Shown here piece after piece: positions 16,327 to 24,569 of a DNA stretch of 49,089 nucleotides. The position numbers and the translations under genes are program-made. Within the stretch, counting starts at the first letter, position 1, and each line of letters opens with the position of its first letter. The stretch comes from Clostridiales bacterium (lineage in GTDB: Bacteria > Bacillota > Clostridia > Saccharofermentanales > DTU023), in assembly GCA_004556925.1 (NCBI GenBank), contig SFFI01000015.1, positions 1-49,089 on the forward strand, in the 5' to 3' direction. The notes beneath the pieces were generated by a model. That model saw only the letters and a list, made by a program, of their open reading frames with translations. It was not told the origin of the DNA and searched no databases.

Positions 16327-17463
16327 ATGCTGGAAATTACACGAGCACAAGACCGATACAGCCCTGACCTGCATATTCCTGCAGCTTTCTTCCTGGAAGA
16401 TATGCCCCAGCTAGATGAGATTAGTCTGCGGGCCTTTTTACTCATTCTGGCCCAGGCCCAACCGGGAACTAGCCAGCTGGATGAACAGGCCCTAGCTCAA
16501 CAGCTGCAGGTCCCACCGGACCGGCTCCTGGACTCACTCAAACTCTTAGCGGCCCGCGGCCTCCTGTCCTGGACAAGCCAGGGCCTGGAGTTGGCTGACC
16601 TCCAAGACCACTATCGCCAACGTGCGGTCCCGCAAGCTGCCCGGGCCGATTCCGACCATAACCTGGCAGCCCAGCAGCGGGCCGACCTGGCCGACCTGGT
16701 GGGCCAGATCAACCACACCTTCTACCAGGGGGTCATGCCTCTTTCTTTCTATAACTCTATTGAAAAATGGTTCCTGGACTACGGTTTTGCCCCAGACTTG
16801 ATTTACGCTCTCTTTAACGAGATCAAGCAGTATAGCAAGCTCCAAGCCAATAGCTATGCTGAACAGGTGGCGGCAGCCTGGCGGGAAGAGGGGCTTAGGA
16901 CCTTTTCCGACCTCAATGCCCGGCATGAAGCTAGGCAGGGCCTTAAACATTACGCGGCAATCCTAGAGCGCAAGCTCCGCCTAACTAGCCGGCTTACGAC
17001 CTACCAGCTAGAGTATTTGAAGCGCTGGCTCTACGAGTGGGACCTCCCCTTTGACCTCATTGACGAGGCCTTCCGGCGGGCGGCTAGTAAGCAAGCCCAG
17101 CCCAACTTCAATTATGTAGAGGCCATCTTGAAGAATTGGTCAGAAGCCGGCTTGAGGAGCCTGGCAGAGGTTGACCAGTACGAGGCCAACTACCAGGCCC
17201 AAAGGCAGACCCAGCAGGAGGCCAAACGCCGTCCCGCCCGGTCTGGATCCCAGGCCATGGGCAATTTTGACCAGCGCCAGTACCAGGAGGAGGAGATTAC
17301 CTCCCTCTACCGTAGCCTGGATTTTTTAAAGTCGGATCCTGGGGCAAAAGCCGCAGAGGCCGAGACAGATGCGAGTTCGGCCTATCGGAGTCTGGATTTC
17401 TTGCAATCAGATCCCGCAGCAGAGCCCGCAGTAGCTAGCCCAGATGCGGGTTCTGTAAACTAG
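16327..17463 (+). CDS. dnaD: DnaD-domain primosome protein
   Basis: A 378-residue cytosolic replication-restart/initiation protein. An N-terminal winged-helix region of about 90 residues (LDEISLRAFLLILAQ) precedes two DnaD/DnaB-II type helical domains. The first contains SIEKWFLDYGF and YSYAEQ-like elements. The second runs LTTYQLEYLKRW to NYVEAILKNW. The C-terminal tail holds an in-frame duplication, YRSLDFLKSDP and YRSLDFLQSDP, in a low-complexity Ala/Glu setting. I chose ATG 16327 because GAGGA sits just upstream; TTG at 16318 is three codons earlier. The helicase-loader gene follows after 20 bp, the usual Firmicute pairing. Confidence 0.9.
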   Translation: MLEITRAQDRYSPDLHIPAAFFLEDMPQLDEISLRAFLLILAQAQPGTSQLDEQALAQQLQVPPDRLLDSLKLLAARGLLSWTSQGLELADLQDHYRQRAVPQAARADSDHNLAAQQRADLADLVGQINHTFYQGVMPLSFYNSIEKWFLDYGFAPDLIYALFNEIKQYSKLQANSYAEQVAAAWREEGLRTFSDLNARHEARQGLKHYAAILERKLRLTSRLTTYQLEYLKRWLYEWDLPFDLIDEAFRRAASKQAQPNFNYVEAILKNWSEAGLRSLAEVDQYEANYQAQRQTQQEAKRRPARSGSQAMGNFDQRQYQEEEITSLYRSLDFLKSDPGAKAAEAETDASSAYRSLDFLQSDPAAEPAVASPDAGSVN

Positions 17464-17483
17464 CTTGAGCGCGAAGGAGTCAC

Positions 17484-18638
17484 ATGCAGGTCCATATTCC
17501 CTCAGATATTAAGCAGGTCTACCAGACGAGACAAGCGGAGAACCAAGCCCGGCTTGACCGCTATCGGCAGGATTTTTTAGCCCGAGACCCCGAACTGCGG
17601 GCCTTGGAGCGGTCCTATCGGGAGGCGGGCGCAAGCTATCTCTTAAAGTCCTTGCAGGGCGGGGCAGAGCTAGAGGCTGCCCGGGCCAAGCTGGCCCAGT
17701 TGCAGACGCAATTGGGCCAAGCCTACCAGGCCAAGGAGGCCAGGCTCCTAGCCCCGGAGGACCTCTATACCTGCCCTCTCTGCCAAGATACGGGCCTTTA
17801 TCAAGGCCAACTATGTTCCTGTGCCTTGGAAATTCGTAACCAGCTGGAAAGGCAGAAGGGAATTTCCTTTCCCCCTCCACCGGAGGCCAGTCTGGCGCAT
17901 TTTGACCTGGACCTGTTTTCACCCCAGCTGGATCCTCAGATCTATAAGGGGCAAGCCAGCCCCCGTCAGGTGGCGGAGAACCTCTACCAGCGCAGCCTCG
18001 AGATCTTGGCTAACTTCCCTCATTCTGACCGCAATTTTTACTTCTTTGGCAAGCCGGGTACGGGCAAGACCTATTTGGCCGCTGCCCTGGCCAATGGCCT
18101 GAGGGCCCAGGGCTATTCTGTGGCCTTCATCCGGTCCATGGCCTTTGTGGATTTAACCGCCCAAGTCCGGGTTTTAGACCGGTCTTTTTCTGCTGACCGC
18201 ACAGAAAAGCAGGTAGCCCACGAGCGCCTGCAATTTTTGCGCCAGGCTCAGGTTTTAGTCTTAGACGACCTGGGCTCAGAGGCGGGTAACGACGCTTCTT
18301 ATAATGATTTGATTGCCCTTTTGGATGGGCGGGTGCAAAATCCCGAGCAAATGACCCTCTTGACGGGCAACTTACCGCCCTTGGATTTTTCCCGCCGCTA
18401 CGATGAACGCTTGGGATCTCGGCTCTTGGGCGCATTCCTGGCCTTCCCCCTGGAGGGGCCGGACCTACGCATGGAGCTGGCCCGCCGGACCCAGAAGGGG
18501 ACGCCCCGCCGGGACCAGAACGGGTTGCCTCGCCAAGATCAGAACGAACTGCAACGGCGTGCCCAGATGGAGGCATCCCGCCAGGACCAGAACGGGTTGC
18601 CTCGCCGGACCCAGAAGGGGGCTAAGTCTGGCCTATGA
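17484..18638 (+). CDS. dnaC: DnaC/DnaI-like helicase loader ATPase
   Basis: A 384-residue AAA+ ATPase that loads the replicative helicase. The N-terminal part has a cysteine cluster (CPLCQDTG...CSC, about residues 97-113) as in DnaI zinc-binding domains. The ATPase domain shows Walker A GKPGTGKTY, Walker B VLVLDDLGSE and a sensor-like LTGNLPP. The last 50 residues or so are a highly charged repeat tail built from DQNGLPR and RTQKG units; the nucleotide sequence is also directly repeated, so the tail looks like a recent expansion. AAGGAG precedes the ATG. Its stop overlaps the next start (ATGA), so acpS is probably translationally coupled. Confidence 0.9.
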   Translation: MQVHIPSDIKQVYQTRQAENQARLDRYRQDFLARDPELRALERSYREAGASYLLKSLQGGAELEAARAKLAQLQTQLGQAYQAKEARLLAPEDLYTCPLCQDTGLYQGQLCSCALEIRNQLERQKGISFPPPPEASLAHFDLDLFSPQLDPQIYKGQASPRQVAENLYQRSLEILANFPHSDRNFYFFGKPGTGKTYLAAALANGLRAQGYSVAFIRSMAFVDLTAQVRVLDRSFSADRTEKQVAHERLQFLRQAQVLVLDDLGSEAGNDASYNDLIALLDGRVQNPEQMTLLTGNLPPLDFSRRYDERLGSRLLGAFLAFPLEGPDLRMELARRTQKGTPRRDQNGLPRQDQNELQRRAQMEASRQDQNGLPRRTQKGAKSGL

Positions 18639-19324
18639 TCCCATGCGCTCCCACCCCTTCCCAAATGCCCCCAATGCCCCAAGCGCCGCAACTGAGGCCA
18701 ACGCCGCAAGCTCCTCAAGTGCCGCCAATGCCACCTACGCCGCAACTAATGCAAACACCACCCATGCCTCAAATTTCACAATTTCCGCTCATCCTCTGTG
18801 GTTGCGATTTGGTGGAGATTAGCCGCCTAGAAAAACCTCGCGCCCGCCTCTTAGACCGGCTCTTTGATCAGGAAGAGCTGGACCTATGTGGAGGCCGGCC
18901 TTCCAGCCTGGCAGCTTTTTATGCGGCCAAAGAAGCCTTTGCCAAGGCCCTGGGCTGCGGTTTGCTGGCAGCCAAGGGCCTGGGTTTTAAGGACATTGGC
19001 ATCCGCAAGACCAGTCAGGGCGCTCCCTACTATATCTGGGGCGATCGGGTCAACCAGCTGCTTCCTCAGCTGTCCTTCCCTCAGAGTGCAGGTCATACCC
19101 ACTTATCTGCAGAGTCTCGTTATCCCTCGAGTGTAGCTGACGCCCACTTGCCCACAGAGCCTGCCTGTTCCTTAGATGTAGCTCACTCACATTTGCCCAC
19201 AGAGCCTCGTTATTTTTTAAGCTCTGCCAGCCTATCCCTCAGCCACGAGGCTGGCCTGGCCATGGCTTTTGCTGTCTTGCGTCTAGAGCCTCTGCCTGCA
19301 GGCGAAGCTGCTAGGGGAGGATAA
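18635..19324 (+). CDS. acpS: Holo-acyl-carrier-protein synthase with unusual extensions
   Basis: A 4'-phosphopantetheinyl transferase that activates acyl carrier protein using CoA. The core is recognisable: GCDLVEISR with Asp58 (magnesium ligand), YAAKEAFAKALG with Glu100, GAPYY, and the closing SLSHEAGLAMAFAV. The protein is 229 residues, whereas AcpS is usually near 120. The excess is a Pro/Met/Gln repeat leader (residues 1-49) and a roughly 50-residue insert (145-198) just before the conserved SLSH strand. The insert repeats AHLPTEP-type units. The ATG overlaps the dnaC stop. A later start nearer residue 39 or 44 is possible, but no better SD is seen. Confidence 0.85.
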   Translation: MIPCAPTPSQMPPMPQAPQLRPTPQAPQVPPMPPTPQLMQTPPMPQISQFPLILCGCDLVEISRLEKPRARLLDRLFDQEELDLCGGRPSSLAAFYAAKEAFAKALGCGLLAAKGLGFKDIGIRKTSQGAPYYIWGDRVNQLLPQLSFPQSAGHTHLSAESRYPSSVADAHLPTEPACSLDVAHSHLPTEPRYFLSSASLSLSHEAGLAMAFAVLRLEPLPAGEAARGG

Positions 19325-19325
19325 G

Positions 19326-20456
19326 ATGGCTAAACTTGTGAAACCGGCTAAACGCCAAGCTCCTTCAGACCAGGAAAAGGTCCAGGACTCTCTCCTCCAT
19401 AAATCGGTTTATATCGGAGACCGCAAGCGTAAATTGCCTGCCTGGTTGCCCCCCTTGGGCCTTACCATGATCACCCTCTTGATCATCCTTTGGCTCTTGC
19501 CCCGGCTCTTTGCGGACCCAGGGACGGAGCCGGCAGAAACACCTGTGCCCAGTCAGACCACCCTGCAAGACCAAGACGTAGCGGTAGCACCCCCTGTATT
19601 TCAGCGGGGTGACCAAGCCTTGATCCGGGTGGGGGAATGCCCGCTTTTTGACCAAGCCCAACTCAAGGCTCGGCGGATTTCTTCTGCCCTATTTGGAGAG
19701 CAGGTGGAAGTCATAGCCCTAGAGAACAAGTGGGCCCGGGTCCGCCTAGCGGACGGCCTGGAAGCCTGGCTGGACAGCCAAAATCTCACAAAGGATAAGG
19801 AGATGTGGGAGAAGCAGGAGAAAGATCGGAAGGCCATGGTGCTGGCGCCTTATAAAAGGATTATGAGCCATGCGATTGATGGCTATACCCTCTTGCGGGC
19901 CCCCATGGGGACCCTGCTCTACCCCGACCACCAGGCTGGAGAGGTTTTGAGCCTACCCCTGCCAGATGGGCAAACAGGCTGGGTCAATAAAAATGACCTC
20001 CTCTTTTTAACCAGCGGCGACCTGCCGCCCGTACCCGCCAAGGCGAATGCCCTATTTGTCAGCTCGGCTATGAACTTTTATCAAGCCACCTACATCCCTG
20101 GCGGCATGTCTAAAGATGGGGCCGATATGGCTGGCGCTATCTATATTGCAGCCCGTGTGAACGGCCTCGCCCTGCCTCGGGACCTGGACGCCCAAGCCCA
20201 GGCGGGCACAAAGGTAGAAACGATTAAAGACGTCACCTCCGGCCTCATCCGACCCCAGCTCCTAGAACAAGGCGACGTAGCCTTTTTCCACGCTCCCGAC
20301 AATCCCCACCAGATCACCCAAGCCGCTATCCTGCTGGAAGAAGGCCAGGCCCTTTGCCGCTTGGACAACGACTCTACCCTCAACATTCGCGACCTCAGCC
20401 GGCAAGAAGAACTCCTTTCCCGCCTGGTGACTGTCCGCCGCTACTTTGCCGATTAG
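19326..20456 (+). CDS. SH3 / degenerate NlpC-P60 membrane protein (probable pseudoenzyme)
   Basis: A 376-residue protein with a basic N-terminus, one membrane helix (about 42-62), an SH3-like domain (about 97-156), a second SH3-like stretch (about 175-228) and a C-terminal domain that follows the NlpC/P60 pattern closely. Where the family has DCSG it has DMAG (Met268 for the catalytic Cys). The typical LPRDTDAQAQAGT is present as LPRDLDAQAQAGT. The histidine expected in HVGIYL is replaced in ITQAAILL (Gln332). Hydrolase activity is therefore unlikely; a binding or scaffolding role at the wall is inferred. GGGGAGGA overlaps the acpS end, one base after its stop, so it is coupled to it. Confidence 0.8.
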   Translation: MAKLVKPAKRQAPSDQEKVQDSLLHKSVYIGDRKRKLPAWLPPLGLTMITLLIILWLLPRLFADPGTEPAETPVPSQTTLQDQDVAVAPPVFQRGDQALIRVGECPLFDQAQLKARRISSALFGEQVEVIALENKWARVRLADGLEAWLDSQNLTKDKEMWEKQEKDRKAMVLAPYKRIMSHAIDGYTLLRAPMGTLLYPDHQAGEVLSLPLPDGQTGWVNKNDLLFLTSGDLPPVPAKANALFVSSAMNFYQATYIPGGMSKDGADMAGAIYIAARVNGLALPRDLDAQAQAGTKVETIKDVTSGLIRPQLLEQGDVAFFHAPDNPHQITQAAILLEEGQALCRLDNDSTLNIRDLSRQEELLSRLVTVRRYFAD

Positions 20457-20501
20457 GCGGCGCGAGTTTGCTTCGCTGATTTTCCGTCCCTCATATGTGT
20501 G

Positions 20502-20990
20502 AAAAGGTTGGCAAAGCACCATTCCAGCCTACTTGCCAACTCTTTTTTCGCCATCCCAGCCTGGTATTGCCCCGAAAAGAGTTGGCAAAGTCATGATTTG
20601 GCTGGTCTGCCAACCATTATTGGGCTTTCCCAAGCAAGTATTGGGCTGAAAAAGGTTGGCAAAGTCCCGATTCGGCCCACTTGCCAACTCTTTTTTCGCC
20701 ACCCCGGCCTGGTATTGCCCCGAAAAGAGTTGGCAAAGTCTTGATTTGGCTGGTCTGCCAACCATTATTGGGCTTTCCCAAGCAAGTATTGGCCTGAAAA
20801 AGGTTGGCAAAGCACAATTTCACCCTATTTGCCAACTCTTTTTTCGCCATCCCAGCCTGGTATAACCCCGAAAAGAGTTGGCAAAGTCTTGATTTGGCTG
20901 GTCTGCCAACCATTATTGGGCTTCCCCAAGCAAATGCCGGTTCAAAAAAGGTTGGCAAAGCACAATTTCACCCTATTTGCCAACTATTGT
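20502..20990. repeat. Array B: seven 74-bp units with inverted GTTGGCAA half-sites
   Basis: Left arms GTTGGCAA start at 20507, 20581, 20655, 20729, 20803, 20877 and 20951, every step exactly 74 bp. Each right arm (TTGCCAAC, or CTGCCAAC in alternate units) starts 26 bp later. Units alternate between two types, giving a 148-bp higher order. Between units the sequence is again self-complementary: CTCTTTTTTCG pairs with CGAAAAGAG, or TTGGG with CCCAA. T-tracts flank the arms on both strands. Frames across the array shift between copies, so it is non-coding. The rest of 20457-21190 holds only the promoter area of the next gene. Confidence 0.93.
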
Positions 20991-21190
20991 CGAACGATTC
21001 ACGCAGTATGCTGCCCTAAGGCCGTCATAATGGTCACTATACTTAGTCCGGTGATAGGTGGGCGATAGTGAGAACGATGTTCTTGGGACGCCGGTCCCCG
21101 CGATTGGCCCCGACTGCAGGACTAATAAACAACAGATGATCAGTGGGGAAGCTGGGCAGCGGATGCCAGCCGACGAGAGGAGGATGGGAA

Positions 21191-22015
21191 ATGAGTCTTC
21201 GAAATGATTTATTAACACTTTTAGCCAAATATGAGCGGATACTAGCCAAGTTGGATAGACTTAAGGAAAGAGAGACTAAGCAGGCAGCACCTGGCAGGTT
21301 AGAGGTGTTGCGGCCGAGTGCTTGCGGCTACCATTATGTTTATACGTGCAAGGATCCTCTAACCGGAACGCGCAAGAGGAAATACTTATCAGATAGCAAA
21401 GCAGAGAACCATCTAGCCTCCCGATTAGCACAAACTGCCTATCAGGCTGAGCTACGCAAGCTCCTAGAACAGCGTATTCCTCAGCTTCAAGACCTGCTGG
21501 CAAACTTTGAAGACCAAGAGTTAGAGAAGGTTTATTGCGACTTGCATCCCGGGCGCCAGTGTATAGTCTCACCCATAGAGCCCACACGTGACCAGCGCTT
21601 ACGGCAATGGCAGGGAACTCCTTATAAAGGTCTTAATATGGCGCCCCAGGATGGCTATTTTGAGACCAATAAGGGTGAGAAGGTCCGGTCTAAGAGCGAA
21701 AAGATTCTAGCGGACCGTTTTCACGACCTGGGCATCGCTTACAAATATGAATGTCCCTTAATATCACGCGGCCGCACCACCCTCTACCCAGACTTTACTT
21801 TCTTTGATCCGGCCCATAATTGGGAATTTTATTGGGAGCATTTTGGCATGATGGATAATCCCGCCTATGCCAAGAGGGCCTGCCAGAAGTTGGAAGAATA
21901 TGGCATGCAGGGAATTTTCCCGGGGGATAGGCTCATCGTTACTTTTGAGACGGCCAACAAGCCCCTCAGTATCAGGTATGTCAATCAGTTAATCGCCCAC
22001 ACATTTGGGAGATAA
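21191..22015 (+). CDS. Uncharacterised protein, possible PD-(D/E)XK nuclease fold
   Basis: A 275-residue protein of unknown role. The N-terminal part (1-75) is helical and charged and contains YVYTCKDPLTGTRKRKYL. The C-terminal part has EKVRSKSEKILADRF, a YPDFTF strand and WEHFGMMDNPAYAKR. The spacing of a conserved Glu, a PD and an acidic residue in the following strand is suggestive of a restriction-endonuclease-like fold, and I recall similar uncharacterised Clostridia proteins; no canonical ExK is evident. The start at 21191 has AGGAGG eight bases upstream; the GTG at 21143 gives a leader without features. It is monocistronic and stands right beside array B. Confidence 0.7.
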   Translation: MSLRNDLLTLLAKYERILAKLDRLKERETKQAAPGRLEVLRPSACGYHYVYTCKDPLTGTRKRKYLSDSKAENHLASRLAQTAYQAELRKLLEQRIPQLQDLLANFEDQELEKVYCDLHPGRQCIVSPIEPTRDQRLRQWQGTPYKGLNMAPQDGYFETNKGEKVRSKSEKILADRFHDLGIAYKYECPLISRGRTTLYPDFTFFDPAHNWEFYWEHFGMMDNPAYAKRACQKLEEYGMQGIFPGDRLIVTFETANKPLSIRYVNQLIAHTFGR

Positions 22016-22099
22016 ACAGATATTTGTGCGATAACTTTGGACCTCTTTCTTAGCTGGAGCTGATTAGCGGCCTAAAGTGGCTGCAGCGAAAATTTACGC

Positions 22100-22128
22100 T
22101 TGCACAAGTTCCTGGCCTGTGTTAGGAT
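22100..22128 (+). promoter_or_regulatory. Promoter for rpmB
   Basis: TTGCAC (22100-22105), a 17-bp spacer and TAGGAT (22123-22128) lie about 45 bp before the L28 start. They give a short leader that includes the SD. Nothing else is seen in 22016-22099. Confidence 0.55.
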
Positions 22129-22176
22129 TATCGGGCTGATTATCCGCAGCAAGTAGTTTGTATAGGAGGTGTTAGC

Positions 22177-22377
22177 ATGGCAAGATGTGAAATTTGTAAC
22201 AAAGACCTTAACAACGCGCGCAAGATTTCTATCACGCGTTCCCAGGTTTCCCGCCGGGCCAAAGTTAAACAGAAGGCAAATGTCAAGCGTGTCCGTGTGG
22301 TCGTTAATGGCGTTCCCCAAAGAATGAATGTCTGCACCCGCTGCCTCCGCTCTGGTGCTATTGAAAAGCTAAAATAA
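22177..22377 (+). CDS. rpmB: 50S ribosomal protein L28
   Basis: A 66-residue ribosomal protein. It starts MARCEICNKDL and ends with CTRCLRSGAIEKLK. The two CxxC pairs mark the zinc-binding (C+) form of L28. AGGAGG lies eight bases upstream. It is monocistronic, between its own promoter and a terminator at 22441-22470. Confidence 0.97.
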   Translation: MARCEICNKDLNNARKISITRSQVSRRAKVKQKANVKRVRVVVNGVPQRMNVCTRCLRSGAIEKLK

Positions 22378-22440
22378 GACTGATCGATAAAGAGATAAAG
22401 CGATTTGCAATAAGACCTAAGTTTATCAGTCAATGGATAG

Positions 22441-22470
22441 AGAGTCCTCGTTCGAGGGCTCTTTTATTTT
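22441..22470 (+). terminator. Intrinsic terminator after rpmB
   Basis: AGAGTCCTCG / CGAGGGCTCT (one G-T pair) forms a tight hairpin with a TT loop, followed by TTTTATTTT. Confidence 0.88.
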
Positions 22471-22473
22471 CTC

Positions 22474-22540
22474 GTGATGCCCGTGGTGCCTGTGGTGCCT
22501 GTGATGCCTGTGATGTCTGTAATGCCTGCTATGCCTGTGC
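22474..22540. repeat. 9-bp tandem repeat, about seven copies
   Basis: Units of the form GTGRTGCCT start at 22474, 22483, 22492, 22501, 22510, 22519 and 22528 without gaps, directly after the rpmB terminator. Nothing else is visible up to the ABC transporter start at 22668 apart from an isolated TTGACA at 22595-22600 without a good -10. Confidence 0.8.
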
Positions 22541-22667
22541 CTTATGTCCCAATGTAAATACATGCCCCAAGCTATCTGCCATTCGTGCCGCAAATTGACA
22601 CTTGAGGCCAGGATTAACCGCGTAGGGGGAGGGCCTGCTAAGCTAGATTTAGAGTTTTGGAGGCTAT

Positions 22668-24569
22668 ATGAAAAAATTTTTGCGTAATTGGTCTTTTATT
22701 CGGAGCACTTTTCAGGCAAGTTCTGGCAAATCTTTTGCTCTCTTTGTCTGTTGTGTTGTCTTCTGGCTTCTGAGTTTTACGGGAGTTGGCTTGCTTATGG
22801 TCTGGGTGCCGGCGGAAGTTCTCCGGCTCCTGGAACAGGGACAAAGTTTTTTTCGGATTCTCTTGCCAGTACTCATCCTGGGCTTGGCCCAGGTCCTGCT
22901 GACTGTGTTGGAATATCCTACGGATTATCTGCCCATGGCTTATCGGACTCAGGAGATAGCTCGAGCGTCTTCTTTCCTTATGACTCTGCCGGCGGAGAAA
23001 ATGAATTCCCAGGAGGGACAGGCTTTGATTGATAAGGCCATGTATGCCCTCTACCAAGGGAATGAGCAGGGTCTGGAAGGCTTTATGCGAGATACCCTCG
23101 CTATCCTGCGGTCGCTGGCCCTTATTTTGACTTTCCTTTTGGTTTCTGCGGCCCTGCCCTGGTATTGGTTGATCGCCCTGGTCCTGCCTTCTATTGCCCG
23201 AGGGCTGGCTAGCATCCAGGTCAACCGTTATATTCAGGCCCAAAGGCCCTTGGAGATAGAGCTTTATCGCGATCGGGAGTATCTGGAAAAGATTGCCTTA
23301 AAAACGGAGGCGGCCAAGGACCAGCGGCTTTATGACTTCCCCAGTTTGCTTCGTGAGAAAGCCCAAGTCGCTCTCAAGCGTAGCCGGAAAGTAGTCGTTA
23401 GTAAACGCAAAAGAATGTTTGCCCAAGATAGTGTGGGCCTGGTCCTTAGCTTAGTCCGCAATGGCTTGGTGGCCTGGTACTTAGCAGGCCGGGTCTTGGC
23501 AGGCCAGGCGGATTTGTCTGCTTTTGTCTTACAGATGGGGATTGTTTTCCAGATTGGCCAGTATGTGGATCAATTTTTCACTTCCTTGGCTGACCTTGTA
23601 AACCACAGCCAGGAGACGGCGGCTTATGTTGACCTCTGGGATGAGCCCACTTACACAGAGGGCGATTATCCCTGCCATATTCCGGAAGGTCCTCTGGACC
23701 TGGTTTTTGAGGACGTTTCTTACGCCTACGATGGGGGGACAGAGGTTCTACATGGGGTCTCTTTCCAGCTCCAGCCAGGGGAAAAGTTGGCCTTGGTAGG
23801 GGAAAATGGAGCGGGCAAGACTACCCTGGTTAAGCTGGCCGCTGGCCTCTTGACCCCGACCCAGGGTAGGATTTTAGCCAATGGGGTAGATTTGGCCTTG
23901 GTAAACCCCAAAGAGCGTTTCGACCGGGTGACCATGATTTTCCAAGAAGTCTTGCTCTTTGCCTTTAATTTAGAAGAAAATCTCAGCCTTCAAGCCTCTG
24001 ACCAGGTAGATAAAGCCCGTTTACAGCAAGCTTTGGAAGATGCGGGTGTCCAAGACCTGGTTCAAAGTCTGCCGAAAGGATTGGCTACTCCCGTGACCCA
24101 GTATATTGACCCGGAGGGTGTGGATTTCTCCGGCGGACAAAAGCAGCGGCTCATGCTGGCCCGGGGCCTTTATAAGGGGGGAGATCTTATCATCTTGGAT
24201 GAGCCCACAGCGGCTCTAGACCCCCTAGCGGAGGCGGCCCTTTATCAGGAGTATTTAGCTTTTACCCGGGACAAGACCTCTATCTTTATTTCCCACCGCC
24301 TATCCTCCACCCAATTCTGTGACCGCATTCTGTATCTACAAGACGGATGCCTGGTCCAGGAAGGCAGTCATGAGGACCTACTAGCCCAGGCTGGCCCTTA
24401 CCGGGATATGTTTGAGACCCAAGCCTCCTACTACCGTGAACAAGAGGCTAACCCTGACTCTGTGCCGGCTGACCAGGCCGGGTCAGCCGGTGCAAGGGAG
24501 GGGAGCGGAGCGGACCCACAAGGAGATGCCCGCAGCCACAGTGAAGAAGGAGGTCCAGTCTATGCCTAA
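22668..24569 (+). CDS. ABC exporter half-transporter (membrane + ATPase), first subunit
   Basis: A 633-residue type IV exporter subunit: an N-terminal six-helix membrane domain (about 1-320) and a C-terminal ATPase. Walker A GENGAGKTT is at 378-386, the Q-loop is in MIFQEV, the signature FSGGQKQR begins at 487, Walker B is LIILDEPTAALDP, and the switch histidine is in FISHRLS. The catalytic Glu after Walker B is present. A charged, low-complexity tail of about 40 residues follows. The GGAGG SD is well placed. It overlaps the next ABC gene by eight bases, so the two are likely subunits of one heterodimeric exporter. The substrate is unknown; the adjoining regulator/kinase pair suggests a peptide or antimicrobial. 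Confidence 0.92.
   Translation: MKKFLRNWSFIRSTFQASSGKSFALFVCCVVFWLLSFTGVGLLMVWVPAEVLRLLEQGQSFFRILLPVLILGLAQVLLTVLEYPTDYLPMAYRTQEIARASSFLMTLPAEKMNSQEGQALIDKAMYALYQGNEQGLEGFMRDTLAILRSLALILTFLLVSAALPWYWLIALVLPSIARGLASIQVNRYIQAQRPLEIELYRDREYLEKIALKTEAAKDQRLYDFPSLLREKAQVALKRSRKVVVSKRKRMFAQDSVGLVLSLVRNGLVAWYLAGRVLAGQADLSAFVLQMGIVFQIGQYVDQFFTSLADLVNHSQETAAYVDLWDEPTYTEGDYPCHIPEGPLDLVFEDVSYAYDGGTEVLHGVSFQLQPGEKLALVGENGAGKTTLVKLAAGLLTPTQGRILANGVDLALVNPKERFDRVTMIFQEVLLFAFNLEENLSLQASDQVDKARLQQALEDAGVQDLVQSLPKGLATPVTQYIDPEGVDFSGGQKQRLMLARGLYKGGDLIILDEPTAALDPLAEAALYQEYLAFTRDKTSIFISHRLSSTQFCDRILYLQDGCLVQEGSHEDLLAQAGPYRDMFETQASYYREQEANPDSVPADQAGSAGAREGSGADPQGDARSHSEEGGPVYA

Noticed and set aside
20529..20958. 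Overlapping ORFs on both strands with repeated peptides (for example WQSLDLAGLPTIIGL)
   Set aside because: They are translations of array B. The 74-bp unit shifts frame each copy, there is no SD, and both strands are equally open.
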